NCBI RefSeq assembly: GCF_027627575.1 | Contig: NZ_CP114065.1 | Span: 2,914,001-2,978,000, forward strand | Source of the DNA: Kribbella sp. CA-293567 | GTDB lineage: Bacteria > Actinomycetota > Actinomycetes > Propionibacteriales > Kribbellaceae | DNA: 64,000 nt | Direction: 5' to 3' | In this document: positions 26,914-35,065 of the stretch, one piece after another | Layout of the letters: every line of letters starts with the position of its first letter | Position numbering within the stretch: position 1 is the first letter of the stretch | Notes under the pieces: generated by a model | Databases searched by the model: none | Told to the model about the DNA's origin: nothing | The model's input: the letters and a program-made list of their open reading frames with translations, nothing else | Position numbers and translations under genes: made by a program

Positions 26914-28167
26914 GTGAGCGAGGGGGATCGGGTCGAGGGGCTGCTGCGCGAATTGGCGCCGCAGGTCCTGGGGTTCCTGGCTCGCAGGCACGGGCAGTTC
27001 GATCTGTGTGAGGACGCCGTTCAGGAGGCCTTGCTGGCGGCCGCGACACAGTGGCCGGCGGACGGCGTACCGGGGAATCCGCGGGGATGGCTGATCACGG
27101 TCGCCACTCGCAAGCTGACCGACCAGTTCCGCAGCGAGAGTGCGCGGCGGCGCCGGGAGGACTCGGTGGCGGCGATGGCCGGGCCCGAGGAGCTGGTGGC
27201 GCCGGGGGCCGACCAGGACCAACCGCCGGAGTCCGATGACACGTTGACGCTGCTCTTCCTGTGCTGCCATCCAGCGGTCACGCCGGCTTCCCAAGTCGCG
27301 CTCACGCTGCGTGCGGTCGGTGGTCTGACGACGGCCGAGATCGCCAAGGCCTTCATGGTGCCGGAGGCAACGATGGCGCCGCGGATCAGCCGGGCGAAGA
27401 AAAGCATCAAGAACGCCGGGAGCCGGTTCGTGCTGCCGCCCGAGGACGAGCGCGCGGATCGCTTGCGCGTCGTACTGCAGGTGCTCTACTTGATCTTCAA
27501 CGAGGGGTACACGGCGACCTCGGGGCCTGATCTGCAACGAGTCGAGCTGACCGCGGAGGCGATCCGGCTGACCCGGCTGCTTCATCAGTTGCTGCCGGAC
27601 GAGGGGGAGGTGGCGGGGCTGCTCGCGCTCATGCTGCTCACCGACGCGCGACGAGCCGCCCGGACCGAACCCGACGGCAGCCTGATTCCGATCGACGAGC
27701 AGGACCGCAGTCTGTGGTTGCGCGAGCCCATCGAGGAGGGCGCAGCCCTCGTACTGCGAACCCTCGCGCACGGCACGGTCGGCTCGTACCAGCTGCAGGC
27801 GGCCATCGCGGCGATCCATTCGGAGGCTGCGAGCGCCGACGAAACCGATTGGCGGCAGATTCTCGCCCTCTACGTGCTGCTGGAGAAGATCGCGCCGAAT
27901 CCGATGGTGACCCTCAACCGCGCGATCGCGCTGGCCCAGGTCGAGGGCCCGGCTGCGGGCCTGGAGTTGCTCGGCACGCTCGATCAGGACAGCCGAATGG
28001 CTGACAACCACCGGCTGGACGCCGTACGGGCGCATTTGCTGGAGCGGCTCGGCAAGCCGGCGGAAGCTCGTGAGCACTATCTCGCCGCTGCTCGCCGGAC
28101 GACCTCGTTGCCTGAGCAGAGGTATCTCAGGGCGAAGGCTGCCGCTGTGCACAACGACAGGAAGTAG
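26914..28167 (+). CDS. ECF sigma factor, ECF42-like, with TPR-type C-terminal domain
   Basis: A 417-residue sigma factor. Region 2 is at residues ~12-80 (LARRHGQFDLCEDAVQEALL, GNPRGWLITVATRKLTDQFR). Region 4 is at ~115-170 (LTTAEIAKAFMVPEATMAPR, ISRAKKSI). The remaining ~240 residues form the long helical extension of the ECF42 group: VVLQVLYLIFNEGYTATSG, LARLMLLTDARRAART-like helices, and NPMVTLNRAIALAQVEGPAA. The GTG start follows GAGGAG. ECF42 genes normally sit beside a YCII/DGPF-type protein gene, and no such gene is adjacent here. It may control its own promoter, which I could not place. Confidence 0.88.
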   Translation: MSEGDRVEGLLRELAPQVLGFLARRHGQFDLCEDAVQEALLAAATQWPADGVPGNPRGWLITVATRKLTDQFRSESARRRREDSVAAMAGPEELVAPGADQDQPPESDDTLTLLFLCCHPAVTPASQVALTLRAVGGLTTAEIAKAFMVPEATMAPRISRAKKSIKNAGSRFVLPPEDERADRLRVVLQVLYLIFNEGYTATSGPDLQRVELTAEAIRLTRLLHQLLPDEGEVAGLLALMLLTDARRAARTEPDGSLIPIDEQDRSLWLREPIEEGAALVLRTLAHGTVGSYQLQAAIAAIHSEAASADETDWRQILALYVLLEKIAPNPMVTLNRAIALAQVEGPAAGLELLGTLDQDSRMADNHRLDAVRAHLLERLGKPAEAREHYLAAARRTTSLPEQRYLRAKAAAVHNDRK

Positions 28168-28175
28168 TGCCTTCA

Positions 28176-28235
28176 AGGTAGTGCGCCTGAGCGCTGGCTG
28201 CGCCCTGGTGTACGGCGTATTGAGGTGCACTACCT
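28176..28235 (+). repeat. Widely spaced 9-bp inverted repeat
   Basis: AGGTAGTGC (28176-28184) is complementary to GCACTACCT (28227-28235), with 42 bases between. It lies just after the sigma factor stop and before the acyl-CoA dehydrogenase operon. It could be a terminator base or paired protein sites. Confidence 0.35.
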
Positions 28236-28278
28236 GTCGTTGTGTCCGCGGACCGGAATCGGTATGCGTGACTTGGGT

Positions 28279-28295
28279 TGTAACTTCAGTTTACA
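28279..28295 (+). promoter_or_regulatory. Candidate operator of the acyl-CoA dehydrogenase operon
   Basis: The 17-bp element TGTAACTTCAGTTTACA has perfect TGTAA/TTACA arms around seven bases and ends 8 bases before the ATG of the first acyl-CoA dehydrogenase. TetR-family fatty-acid regulators use operators of this general shape, so it is a plausible repressor site. There is no clear ribosome binding site between it and the ATG. Confidence 0.45.
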
Positions 28296-28303
28296 GTTGC
28301 TGC

Positions 28304-29629
28304 ATGGTGACCCAGCAAAGCGCGAGACCGAGCCGGCGGCGGGACCCGATCGGGGTCGGCGTCGCGCTGCTGAACCGGCTCGCGAAGTCCAGCGCGATCG
28401 ATCGGCTGGGGTTGCGCAAGCAGACCGAGCGGGTCGTCTTCGAGGCGACCAGGACAGGTTTCCGGACGGCCGGCGCGCTGACCCGCGGCTTCACCGCTGC
28501 CTCCGAACTGGCCAAGCCCGCACGGCTCCCGGCGGCCAAGGGCACGGGCCGGTTCGACCTGACTCCCACCGAGGACCAGCAGATGGTGGTCGGCGTCGTC
28601 ACCGAGTACGCCGCCGAAGTACTGCGCCCCGCGGCCGCCGAGGCGGACGTCGCCGGTACGACGGACGCCAAGGTGCTCGCACAGTCTGCTGACCTCGGGC
28701 TGAGTCTGATCGAAGTACCGGAAGAACTCGGCGGAATCGTCACCGAGCGATCGGCGATGACCGGCGTACTGGTCGCCGAGGCGATGGCGCACGGCGACAT
28801 GGGTCAGGCGGTCGCGTGTCTGGCGCCGGCCGCGGTCAGTACGGCGATCTCGCTGTGGGGTGACGAGACGCAGCAGGCAACGTATCTGCCTGCCTTCACC
28901 GGCGAGTCGGTGCCGGCCGCCGCGTTGGCGATCGTCGAGCCACGGGTGCTGTTCGATCCCTTCGATCTGAGAACCAGGGCGACGCGGCAACGAACCGGCT
29001 ACCTGCTGAACGGCGTGAAATCGCTGGTACCGCGAGGCGCCGACGCCGAGGTGTTCGTGATCGCGGCGCAGCTCGAGGATCAGGGACCTGCCTTGTTCCT
29101 GGTCGAGTCCGAGCATCGTGGCGTGACGATCGAGGCCGAGCCGTCGATGGGTCTGCGGGCGGCCTCGCTCAGCCGGGTTCTGCTGGACGACGTACCGGCG
29201 GTGCAGTTGGGGACGTTCGACGACTACGCGGAGTGCGTCCGGCTGTCACGGCTGGGGTGGTGCGCGCTGTCGCTCGGTACTGCGAAGGCGGTGCTCGACT
29301 ACGTCACGCCGTACGTGAACGAGCGCACGGCCTTCGGTGAGCCGATCAGCCATCGGCAGTCGGTGGCGTTCATGGTCGCCAACATCGCGATCGAGCTGGA
29401 AGGGATGCGGCTGGTGACGTACCGGGCCGGATCGCGTGCCGAGCAAGGGCTTCCGTTCGCTCGTGAGGTCGCGCTGGCGCGGCGGTTGTGCACCGACAAG
29501 GGGATGCAGATCGGGACCGACGGGGTGCAGCTGCTCGGTGGGCACGGCTTCGTCAAGGAGCATCCGGTGGAGCGGTGGTACCGCGATCTGCGGGCCGTCG
29601 GCGTGATGGAAGGTGCGGTGCTGGTCTGA
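28304..29629 (+). CDS. Acyl-CoA dehydrogenase family protein, first of a pair
   Basis: A 441-residue acyl-CoA dehydrogenase-like protein. It has a basic ~75-residue N-terminal extension before the usual helical domain (LTPTEDQQMVVGVVTEYAAE), then VPEELGGIVTERSAMTGVLV, the middle beta domain and the C-terminal domain (RTAFGEPISHRQSVAFMVAN, GTDGVQLLGGHGFVKEHPVE). It ends at RDLRAVGVMEGAVLV, so the EG of the catalytic motif is present but the usual following helix is missing. ATG 28304 is used; upstream sequence in frame has no family support. It overlaps the next gene by one base, suggesting a heteromeric enzyme. Confidence 0.85.
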   Translation: MVTQQSARPSRRRDPIGVGVALLNRLAKSSAIDRLGLRKQTERVVFEATRTGFRTAGALTRGFTAASELAKPARLPAAKGTGRFDLTPTEDQQMVVGVVTEYAAEVLRPAAAEADVAGTTDAKVLAQSADLGLSLIEVPEELGGIVTERSAMTGVLVAEAMAHGDMGQAVACLAPAAVSTAISLWGDETQQATYLPAFTGESVPAAALAIVEPRVLFDPFDLRTRATRQRTGYLLNGVKSLVPRGADAEVFVIAAQLEDQGPALFLVESEHRGVTIEAEPSMGLRAASLSRVLLDDVPAVQLGTFDDYAECVRLSRLGWCALSLGTAKAVLDYVTPYVNERTAFGEPISHRQSVAFMVANIAIELEGMRLVTYRAGSRAEQGLPFAREVALARRLCTDKGMQIGTDGVQLLGGHGFVKEHPVERWYRDLRAVGVMEGAVLV

Positions 29630-30843
29630 TGATCAACCTCGAGACTCCGCGGAAGTTCCGTGCGTTCGTGCACCAGGCGCATCAGGTCGCCGCCGAGATG
29701 CTGCGGCCGAACTCGCGGTCCTACGATCTCGCCGAGCACGCGTATCCGAAGGAACTGGACATGCTCGCGGCGATGGTCGACGGGCTGGGTGCGTCCGGGA
29801 CCGGATCGGGTGCCGGGGCGGGCGGCGTACGGCGTACTGAGGTGGATGGTGACGACGGCCAGGTGAAGAACGGATCCAACCTGTCGTCCGTGCTGTCGAT
29901 CATGGAGATGTGCTGGGGCGACGTGGGCCTGCTGCTGTCGATGCCGCGGCAGGGTCTGGGCAACTCGGCGATCGCTTCGGTCGCCTCGGACGAGCAACTC
30001 GAGCGCTTCGACGGTGTCTGGGCCGGGATGGCGATCACCGAACCGGGGTGCGGCTCGGACTCGGCGAACATCCGGACCACGGCGCGCCTGGACGGTGACG
30101 CCTATGTCATCGACGGGGAGAAGATCTTCGTCACCGCCGGCGGCCGCTGCGACGCGGTCGTGGTCTGGGCGACGCTGGACAAGTCGCTCGGCCGGGCCGC
30201 GATCAAGTCGTTCGTCGTCTTCAAGGACACCCCCGGAATGACGGTCGAGCGGCTGGAACACAAGCTTGGCATCCGCTCCTCCGACACAGCCACGATCCGT
30301 TTCGAAAACTGCCGGGTGCCGGCCGAGAACCTGCTCGGTACTCCGGAAGTCGATGCGGACAAGGGTTTTGCGGGCGTCATGCAGACCTTCGACAACACCC
30401 GCCCCCTGGTCGCCGCGATGGCAGTCGGCTGCGCCCGCGCGTCCCTCGAACTGACCCGCGACCTGCTGTCGGCCGCCGGCGTCGAGGTCGACTACGACCG
30501 CCCCATCCACCTCCAGCCGTCGGCCGCCGCGTCGTACCTCCAGATGGAAGCCGACTGGGAAGCCGCCTACCTCCTCACCCTCCAAGCCGCCTGGATGGCC
30601 GACAACGGCCGCCCCAACTCCCTGCAAGCCTCGATGGCCAAAGCAAAAGCCGGCCGCGTCGGCAACGACATCACCCTCCGCTGCGTAGAACTCACCAGCA
30701 GCCTCGGCTACTCCGAACACGAACTCCTGGAAAAGTGGGCCCGCGACAGCAAGATCCTCGACATCTTCGAAGGCACTCAGCAGATTCAGCAGTTGATCAT
30801 CGCGCGCAGACTACTCGGGAAGACATCCGCCGAGCTCAAGTAG
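29629..30843 (+). CDS. Acyl-CoA dehydrogenase, second of a pair
   Basis: A 404-residue acyl-CoA dehydrogenase with complete signatures: the FAD/substrate block AGMAITEPGCGSDSANIRT, VIDGEKIFVTAGGRCDAVVV, the RFENCRVPAENLLG loop and the catalytic motif ILDIFEGTQQIQQLIIARRL with its glutamate. The ATG overlaps the stop of the preceding paralogue (TGATG). Two adjacent, dissimilar dehydrogenase genes often encode alpha2-beta2 enzymes in actinobacteria, acting on sterol side chains or unusual acyl-CoAs. A stretch at residues ~60-75 (GTGSGAGAGG) is a low-complexity loop. Confidence 0.9.
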   Translation: MINLETPRKFRAFVHQAHQVAAEMLRPNSRSYDLAEHAYPKELDMLAAMVDGLGASGTGSGAGAGGVRRTEVDGDDGQVKNGSNLSSVLSIMEMCWGDVGLLLSMPRQGLGNSAIASVASDEQLERFDGVWAGMAITEPGCGSDSANIRTTARLDGDAYVIDGEKIFVTAGGRCDAVVVWATLDKSLGRAAIKSFVVFKDTPGMTVERLEHKLGIRSSDTATIRFENCRVPAENLLGTPEVDADKGFAGVMQTFDNTRPLVAAMAVGCARASLELTRDLLSAAGVEVDYDRPIHLQPSAAASYLQMEADWEAAYLLTLQAAWMADNGRPNSLQASMAKAKAGRVGNDITLRCVELTSSLGYSEHELLEKWARDSKILDIFEGTQQIQQLIIARRLLGKTSAELK

Positions 30844-30925
30844 CCTTGTTCAGAAGTCTTCTGAGGGTCCTAGCCAGCCCGGCTGGTACGGCTCCGACAG
30901 CCTTTCTAGGTGACCTCATGCTGCG

Positions 30926-31156
30926 GTGGGAACTCGCTTCAAGAACGCCCGAACCGGACTGTGCCTCGACGGCAGCGTCGCGGGAGGCGTCGTCCTCAAG
31001 ACCTGCAATGCCGGTGACTACCAACGATTTGTCGAGTACGCGGACGGAACGCTCAAGCATGGTCAGTCCGGGCGCTGCCTGGACGGGAGCGCTTCCGCGG
31101 GCGTCCGGCTCTACACCTGCACCTTGTCGTCGCGGGCGACACATTTGGCACAGTGA
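30926..31156 (+). pseudogene. Fragment of a ricin-type beta-trefoil lectin domain
   Basis: A 76-codon frame from GTG 30926 reads KNARTGLCLDGSVAGGVVLK, TCNAGDYQRF and later HGQSGRCLDGSASAGVRLYT, matching two subrepeats of a ricin-B beta-trefoil (CLDG plus VxLxTC). The third subrepeat, a catalytic or secretion domain and a signal peptide are missing, and the reading ends in an unrelated tail. This is most likely the remnant of a secreted carbohydrate-binding protein. No intact neighbour explains it. Confidence 0.6.
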
Positions 31157-31171
31157 TCGGCCTACCAGAGG

Positions 31172-31639
31172 TCAGGCCGCCGTGTCGTAGGTGGCGAGGA
31201 CGATTCGGACGGCTACTCCTCGGACCTTCTTGACTTTGACGAAGCCGTCTCTTCTGAGAGCCGCGTAGGCCGTCTTGATCGTTTGCCAGTCGCAACCAGT
31301 GGTGGCCGAGAGGTCGTCTTCTGACGGCAGTACGTCGCCCGGGAGGAACTCGCCTTCGCGAATTCGGTGTTCGAGTTCGGCAGTGAGTGTCTTGGCCAGG
31401 GGCCGGCCGTCATCGTGAGGGAGGTAGCGCCCGGCCAGGACGCCTGTCACCGGCGGTTGGGTCGCGGCAAAGCGTGCGCAGGTGTCGAAGACAGGGCAGC
31501 GTGTGCGGCACTGCTGGACCAAGTCGCGGATCGTGCGCAGTGGGGTGTCTTGGTCGGCGTCCCAGTCGGACGGGCGGCGGCGGCAGGGGGTGGGCTCGAC
31601 CATGGCGTCGTACAGGTCAGCGGCGGCCGGATCGATCAT
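31172..31639 (-). CDS. WhiB-like/GntR-like hybrid transcription regulator
   Basis: A 155-residue protein with two DNA-related parts. Residues ~17-75 look like a WhiB iron-sulfur domain: Cys19 followed by RRRPSDWDAD, then Cys44-x3-Cys48-x5-Cys54, then a GVLAGRYL turn at residues 66-73. Classical WhiB proteins have Cys-x2-Cys at the middle pair, so the spacing is one residue longer. Residues ~80-150 are a GntR-type winged helix (ELEHRIREGEFLPGDVLPSE, DWQTIKTAYAALRRDGFVKV). The ATG overlaps the stop of the upstream VOC gene (ATGA). It may respond to redox or NO through a 4Fe-4S cluster; that is inference. Confidence 0.75.
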   Translation of the reverse strand: MIDPAAADLYDAMVEPTPCRRRPSDWDADQDTPLRTIRDLVQQCRTRCPVFDTCARFAATQPPVTGVLAGRYLPHDDGRPLAKTLTAELEHRIREGEFLPGDVLPSEDDLSATTGCDWQTIKTAYAALRRDGFVKVKKVRGVAVRIVLATYDTAA

Positions 31640-32070
31640 GTCCGGGTGGTGGCGCCCCAGTCGTGGGCGGGGACGTCGCGGATGTGTTCGGTGAACTCCC
31701 AGAGGTGGTTCTCGTGGTCGTGGGCGAGGTACTGGCGTAGGCCCCAGGGTTTGTCGCGGGGTTCGTGCAGGACCTGGGCGCCTTCGGAGACTGAGGTGGC
31801 GTAGTGCTTGTCGACGTTGTCGACCCAGACGATCAGTTGGGCTGCAGCGGGTACGCCGGCGGGAGGGGTCGTGAGGCGGTCGCCTGCTTTGGCGAGCATG
31901 ACGACGCCGCCGCCGGTGTCGAGGTCGGCGTGGTGGACGGTGCCGTCGACGGTCTGGCGGAGTAGCTCGCGGAATCCGAAGACGCGGGTGAGCCAGTTGA
32001 TGGCGGTTGGTAGGTCGGTGTAGGCGAGTTCGACGACTACGCCGGGGAATCCAGCGGCGGGGTTGTACAC
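31636..32070 (-). CDS. VOC (glyoxalase/bleomycin-resistance) superfamily protein
   Basis: A 144-residue protein with paired beta-alpha-beta-beta-beta units. Typical elements are VVVELAYTDLPTAINWLTRV, VVMLAKAGDRL, LIVWVDNVDKHYATSVSEGA and LAHDHENHLWEFTEHI near the C-terminus. GTG 32070 follows GGGAGG at about five bases. The gene overlaps the WhiB-GntR gene by four bases. It may be an enzyme or a ligand-binding or resistance protein. It lies 60 bases beyond the end of the peptide cluster, so a link to the metabolite is possible but not shown. Confidence 0.85.
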   Translation of the reverse strand: MYNPAAGFPGVVVELAYTDLPTAINWLTRVFGFRELLRQTVDGTVHHADLDTGGGVVMLAKAGDRLTTPPAGVPAAAQLIVWVDNVDKHYATSVSEGAQVLHEPRDKPWGLRQYLAHDHENHLWEFTEHIRDVPAHDWGATTRT

Positions 32071-32130
32071 CGGTACCTCCCGATCAGATCGGTGGGTGGC
32101 CGGCTCGCGAGGGCCGGCCACCGCTTGGCT

Positions 32131-33198
32131 TCAGTGGGTCAGTTGGGGCGTTGCGGGGACATAGCCGCGGAGGGAGTACGGGTCCAGTACGTCGTCGGGG
32201 TGGCATTCGATCGACACCTTGGTGCCGAGGCCGTGCTCTTCCGCGGCCGCCAGGATGACGTCGAGGGCGAGGTGGTCTTCGAACGCGACGCCGGTGGAGT
32301 CGAAGACGGTGAGGGACTCGCGGTGGTGCGCCCACTCCTCGGGGTGCGCGCAGAGGTAGGCCAGCGACGGGCCGATCTCGTCCTCGGCGAGTTGCTGGCA
32401 TTCGCCTTCCTGGCGGGCCTGTTCGCGGTGGTCGACGCAGACCAGTGCTCGCCGCAGGAGGCTGACCGGGAGTTCGGTCTTGCCGATCTCGTCCGCGCCG
32501 AGGGAGTTGATGTGCAGATGGGGAAGATGGTTGCCGTCAGCAAAGACGGGGCCTTGGCCGACGGGGACCGACGTGGCCGTGCACAGTACGTCGGACTCCG
32601 CGAGGATCCGCTCGGGTGACGCGAGTTCGATGTCCAGTCCGAGGAAGGCAGCCCGGGCGATGAAGCTCTTGGCGTGCGCGTCCTCGATGTCGTAGACCAG
32701 CACCTGGTTGATGTCCATCACCAGGCTCAGGCCGTGGAGCTGGGTGACGGCTTGGGCGCCGGTGCCGATCAGGCCGACGACCTGGGAGCCGGGGTGTGCG
32801 AGGCGGCGGGTGGCGACGGCGCTGGCTGCGCCGGTGCGGAGCGCGGTGAGCAGTACGCCGTCGGTGAGGGCGACCAGCCGGCCGGTGTTGTCGTCGATCC
32901 GCGAGACGGTGCCGAGGATGGTCGGCAGGTCGTGGTCGTTGACGTTGCGCGGGCTGTAGGAAACGGTCTTGACGGTCACCCCGAGATCCGGGTCCCGATG
33001 AGGCATGATCTCGACGACCCCTGGGATGTCACCGGTCCGGGTGAAGCCGGTACGCATGGGCGACTCGGCGCGGCGGCCGTGGCCGAGCTCGGTGAAGCCT
33101 TCATCGAGCGTCGCGATCAGGCGCTGCATCAGCGCATCCCGTCCGACGACGTTGAGCAGCCGCACCATGTCGTCCTGGCAGAGCAGCCAGGTGTCCAT
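32131..33198 (-). CDS. L-lysine cyclodeaminase-like (ornithine cyclodeaminase family) enzyme
   Basis: A 355-residue protein of the ornithine cyclodeaminase/mu-crystallin family. The Rossmann loop is VVGLIGTGAQAVTQLHGL. The blocks KTVSYSPRNVNDHDLPTILG, HINSLGADEIGKTELP, CVDHREQARQEGECQQL and LTVFDSTGVAFEDHLALDV closely resemble what I recall of lysine cyclodeaminases such as RapL and PipA, which turn L-lysine into L-pipecolate with NAD+. ATG 33198 is chosen because GAGGAG lies about 8 bases upstream. It lies 30 bases downstream of the aryl-AMP ligase gene in the same operon. It probably supplies pipecolate to module 2 of the NRPS. Ornithine-to-proline activity is the main alternative. Confidence 0.85.
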   Translation of the reverse strand: MDTWLLCQDDMVRLLNVVGRDALMQRLIATLDEGFTELGHGRRAESPMRTGFTRTGDIPGVVEIMPHRDPDLGVTVKTVSYSPRNVNDHDLPTILGTVSRIDDNTGRLVALTDGVLLTALRTGAASAVATRRLAHPGSQVVGLIGTGAQAVTQLHGLSLVMDINQVLVYDIEDAHAKSFIARAAFLGLDIELASPERILAESDVLCTATSVPVGQGPVFADGNHLPHLHINSLGADEIGKTELPVSLLRRALVCVDHREQARQEGECQQLAEDEIGPSLAYLCAHPEEWAHHRESLTVFDSTGVAFEDHLALDVILAAAEEHGLGTKVSIECHPDDVLDPYSLRGYVPATPQLTH

Positions 33199-33228
33199 CA
33201 AGATCACTCCTCTGGTTGGTGTCGAAAG

Positions 33229-34809
33229 TCAGGACGCCCGGCGAGCGGCCAGGGCGCGCAGAGCGACCTTGTCCGCCTTGCCCACCGGGGTGCGGGGCAG
33301 TTCGGCAACCGGCACGAGTTTGTCCGGGATCTTGTAGGTGGCCAGACCGCGGTCGCGCAGGAACGCCTTGAGGGCAGGCAGTTCGATGCTCTCGTCCCGC
33401 AGTACGACGAAGGCGTAGGTGCGCTCGCCCAGGGTGGCGTCCTCCACCCCGATCACGGCAGCGTCCCGGACACCGGGGTGCGCGACCAGTTGCTCCTCGA
33501 CGTCCTCGGCGGGGACCTTGTCCCCGGCCCGGTTGATCACGTCCTTGAGCCGGCCGACGACGACGATGTTCCCGTCCGGCGCGCGCCGGACCAGATCCCC
33601 GGTCCGGAAGAAGCCGTCCGGGGTGAAGGATCCGAGGTTCTGCTGCTCCGCCCGGTAGTAGCCACGGATGGTGTAGGGGCCGCGGGCCACCAGCTCCCCG
33701 TCGACCCCGTCCGGTACTTCGTTGCCTTCGTCATCGATCACGCGGATCTCGTCGTCGGCGGCGATCGGGCGGCCCTCGGTGTTGAGGATGACTTCGTCGG
33801 GGTCGTCGAGCCGGGTGTGGGTCAGCAGGCCCTCGCCGACCCCGAACCACTGACTCAGCTCGCAGTTCAGGAACTTGCGCGCTTCCTCGGCCTGGCCCGG
33901 CGTGAGTTTCGAGCTGCCGATCTGCAGATGCACCGCGGACAGGTCGACCGGGTTCCGTTGCGCGTGGTCGATCCAGAGCCGCACGGTGGCGGGCACCAGC
34001 GTCGTGAAGGTGACCTGCTCCTCGCGAATGAGGTCGAACAGTTCGGCGGGCCGAGGGGTCGAGGCCAGCACGACCTTGCCACCGGCCAGCAGCGTGCCGA
34101 AGAGACCGGGGCAGCCGAGCGCGGAGTTGTGGGCGACCGGGTTGACGGCCAGGTAGGTCGAGGTGCTGTCCACTTGCAGCGCCTCGGCGGTGGCCAGCAT
34201 GTTGTACGCGTAGTCGTCGTGCGTCCGGGGGATCAGTTTGGGGAGACCGGTCGTCCCACCGGACAGCAGGAAGAGGGCCGGCTCGGACGGATCGACCACC
34301 GGGTACTGCGTCTCAGGTGCGCTGTCACCGAGTTCGTTCGCGATCAACAGGTGCTCCACGCCCGGTACGTCGTGCTGGACCTCCTGGGCGAGCTCCCGGT
34401 AGTCGAACCCACGAAACTCGCTCATCACGATCAACGCGACGGCGCCCGAGTGCGAGCACAGGTGCACGAGTTCGTGCTTGCGGTGTCCCGGTAACGCCAT
34501 CACCGGGATCGCGCCCAGCCGGAACAGCGCGAACACGACCGTCGCGAACTCCGGCACGTTGGGTAGCTGGACGACGACCCGGTCGAGGGAGCCGATTCCG
34601 CGACTCGCGAGCTCCCGCGCCATCAGGTCGGCCCGGGCGGCGAGTCCGGAGTACGTGAGCCGCTGGTCACCGCACACGACGGCCACCTTGTCGGCGAAGG
34701 TGGAACACGCCTCCTGCAGCAGCTCGCCCAGCGGCCGGCCGTGCCAGTAGCCCTGGCGGCGATAGTGCTCGGCGAGTTCGCCGGGCCAGGGAACGCAGCC
34801 TTCGAGCAT
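33229..34809 (-). CDS. Aryl-acid AMP ligase (DhbE/TioJ type), predicted for 3-hydroxyquinaldate
   Basis: A 526-residue stand-alone adenylation enzyme of the EntE/DhbE/VisB group. It carries the P-loop LFLLSGGTTGLPKLIPRTHD and the aryl-acid signature AHNSALGCPG, in which Asn replaces the Asp that binds an amino group in amino-acid-activating domains. DGFFRTGDLVRRAPDGN and the PVGKADKVALRAL lysine close the fold. It should activate the quinoline chromophore acid and load it on a carrier protein. No salicylate or DHB synthesis genes are present, while a full 3-hydroxyquinaldate set is. ATG 34809 follows GGGAG. It is divergent from the A-T didomain gene. Confidence 0.88.
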   Translation of the reverse strand: MLEGCVPWPGELAEHYRRQGYWHGRPLGELLQEACSTFADKVAVVCGDQRLTYSGLAARADLMARELASRGIGSLDRVVVQLPNVPEFATVVFALFRLGAIPVMALPGHRKHELVHLCSHSGAVALIVMSEFRGFDYRELAQEVQHDVPGVEHLLIANELGDSAPETQYPVVDPSEPALFLLSGGTTGLPKLIPRTHDDYAYNMLATAEALQVDSTSTYLAVNPVAHNSALGCPGLFGTLLAGGKVVLASTPRPAELFDLIREEQVTFTTLVPATVRLWIDHAQRNPVDLSAVHLQIGSSKLTPGQAEEARKFLNCELSQWFGVGEGLLTHTRLDDPDEVILNTEGRPIAADDEIRVIDDEGNEVPDGVDGELVARGPYTIRGYYRAEQQNLGSFTPDGFFRTGDLVRRAPDGNIVVVGRLKDVINRAGDKVPAEDVEEQLVAHPGVRDAAVIGVEDATLGERTYAFVVLRDESIELPALKAFLRDRGLATYKIPDKLVPVAELPRTPVGKADKVALRALAARRAS

Positions 34810-35065
34810 CTCGGCTCCCGATCAGACTAGGGGGTTCGACGTGGGTCAGGGGTGACAAAGGTCCTCGGTTCCTTACCGTCGGGCATCGGCCGCGGGACGC
34901 CAACCGGGCTGACAGAGACGCGACAGGAGTCCCTTGTGGGCTTGGGGAATCGGCTCGGCCCTGTCCGGTTTCTGTCAGCCGGGTGGTCGCCGATCGCCGC
35001 TCTTCCTAGGATCCCCGGCAGGTGAGGTGTCCGTTTCTCGCGCCGGCTGATCCAAGGAGTAGGTC
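34810..35065. promoter_or_regulatory. Divergent promoter region of the chromophore genes
   Basis: This 256-base gap separates the minus-strand AMP-ligase operon from the plus-strand A-T didomain gene, so both promoters should lie here. No open frame is convincing and I could not place promoter boxes with confidence. Confidence 0.55.

Noticed and set aside
24937..28230. A 1097-codon minus-strand open frame
   Set aside because: It is antisense to three well-supported plus-strand genes with clear motifs, has no recognisable domain, and long antisense frames are expected at this GC content.
32131..33198. SbnB-type 2,3-diaminopropionate enzyme
   Set aside because: No SbnA-like partner is present, and the GADEIGKTELP and CVDHREQARQEGE blocks fit cyclodeaminases better.
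33229..34809. A 2,3-dihydroxybenzoate or salicylate siderophore cluster
   Set aside because: The AMP ligase is of that type, but isochorismate genes and siderophore transport are absent while a full Trp-to-quinoline set is present.
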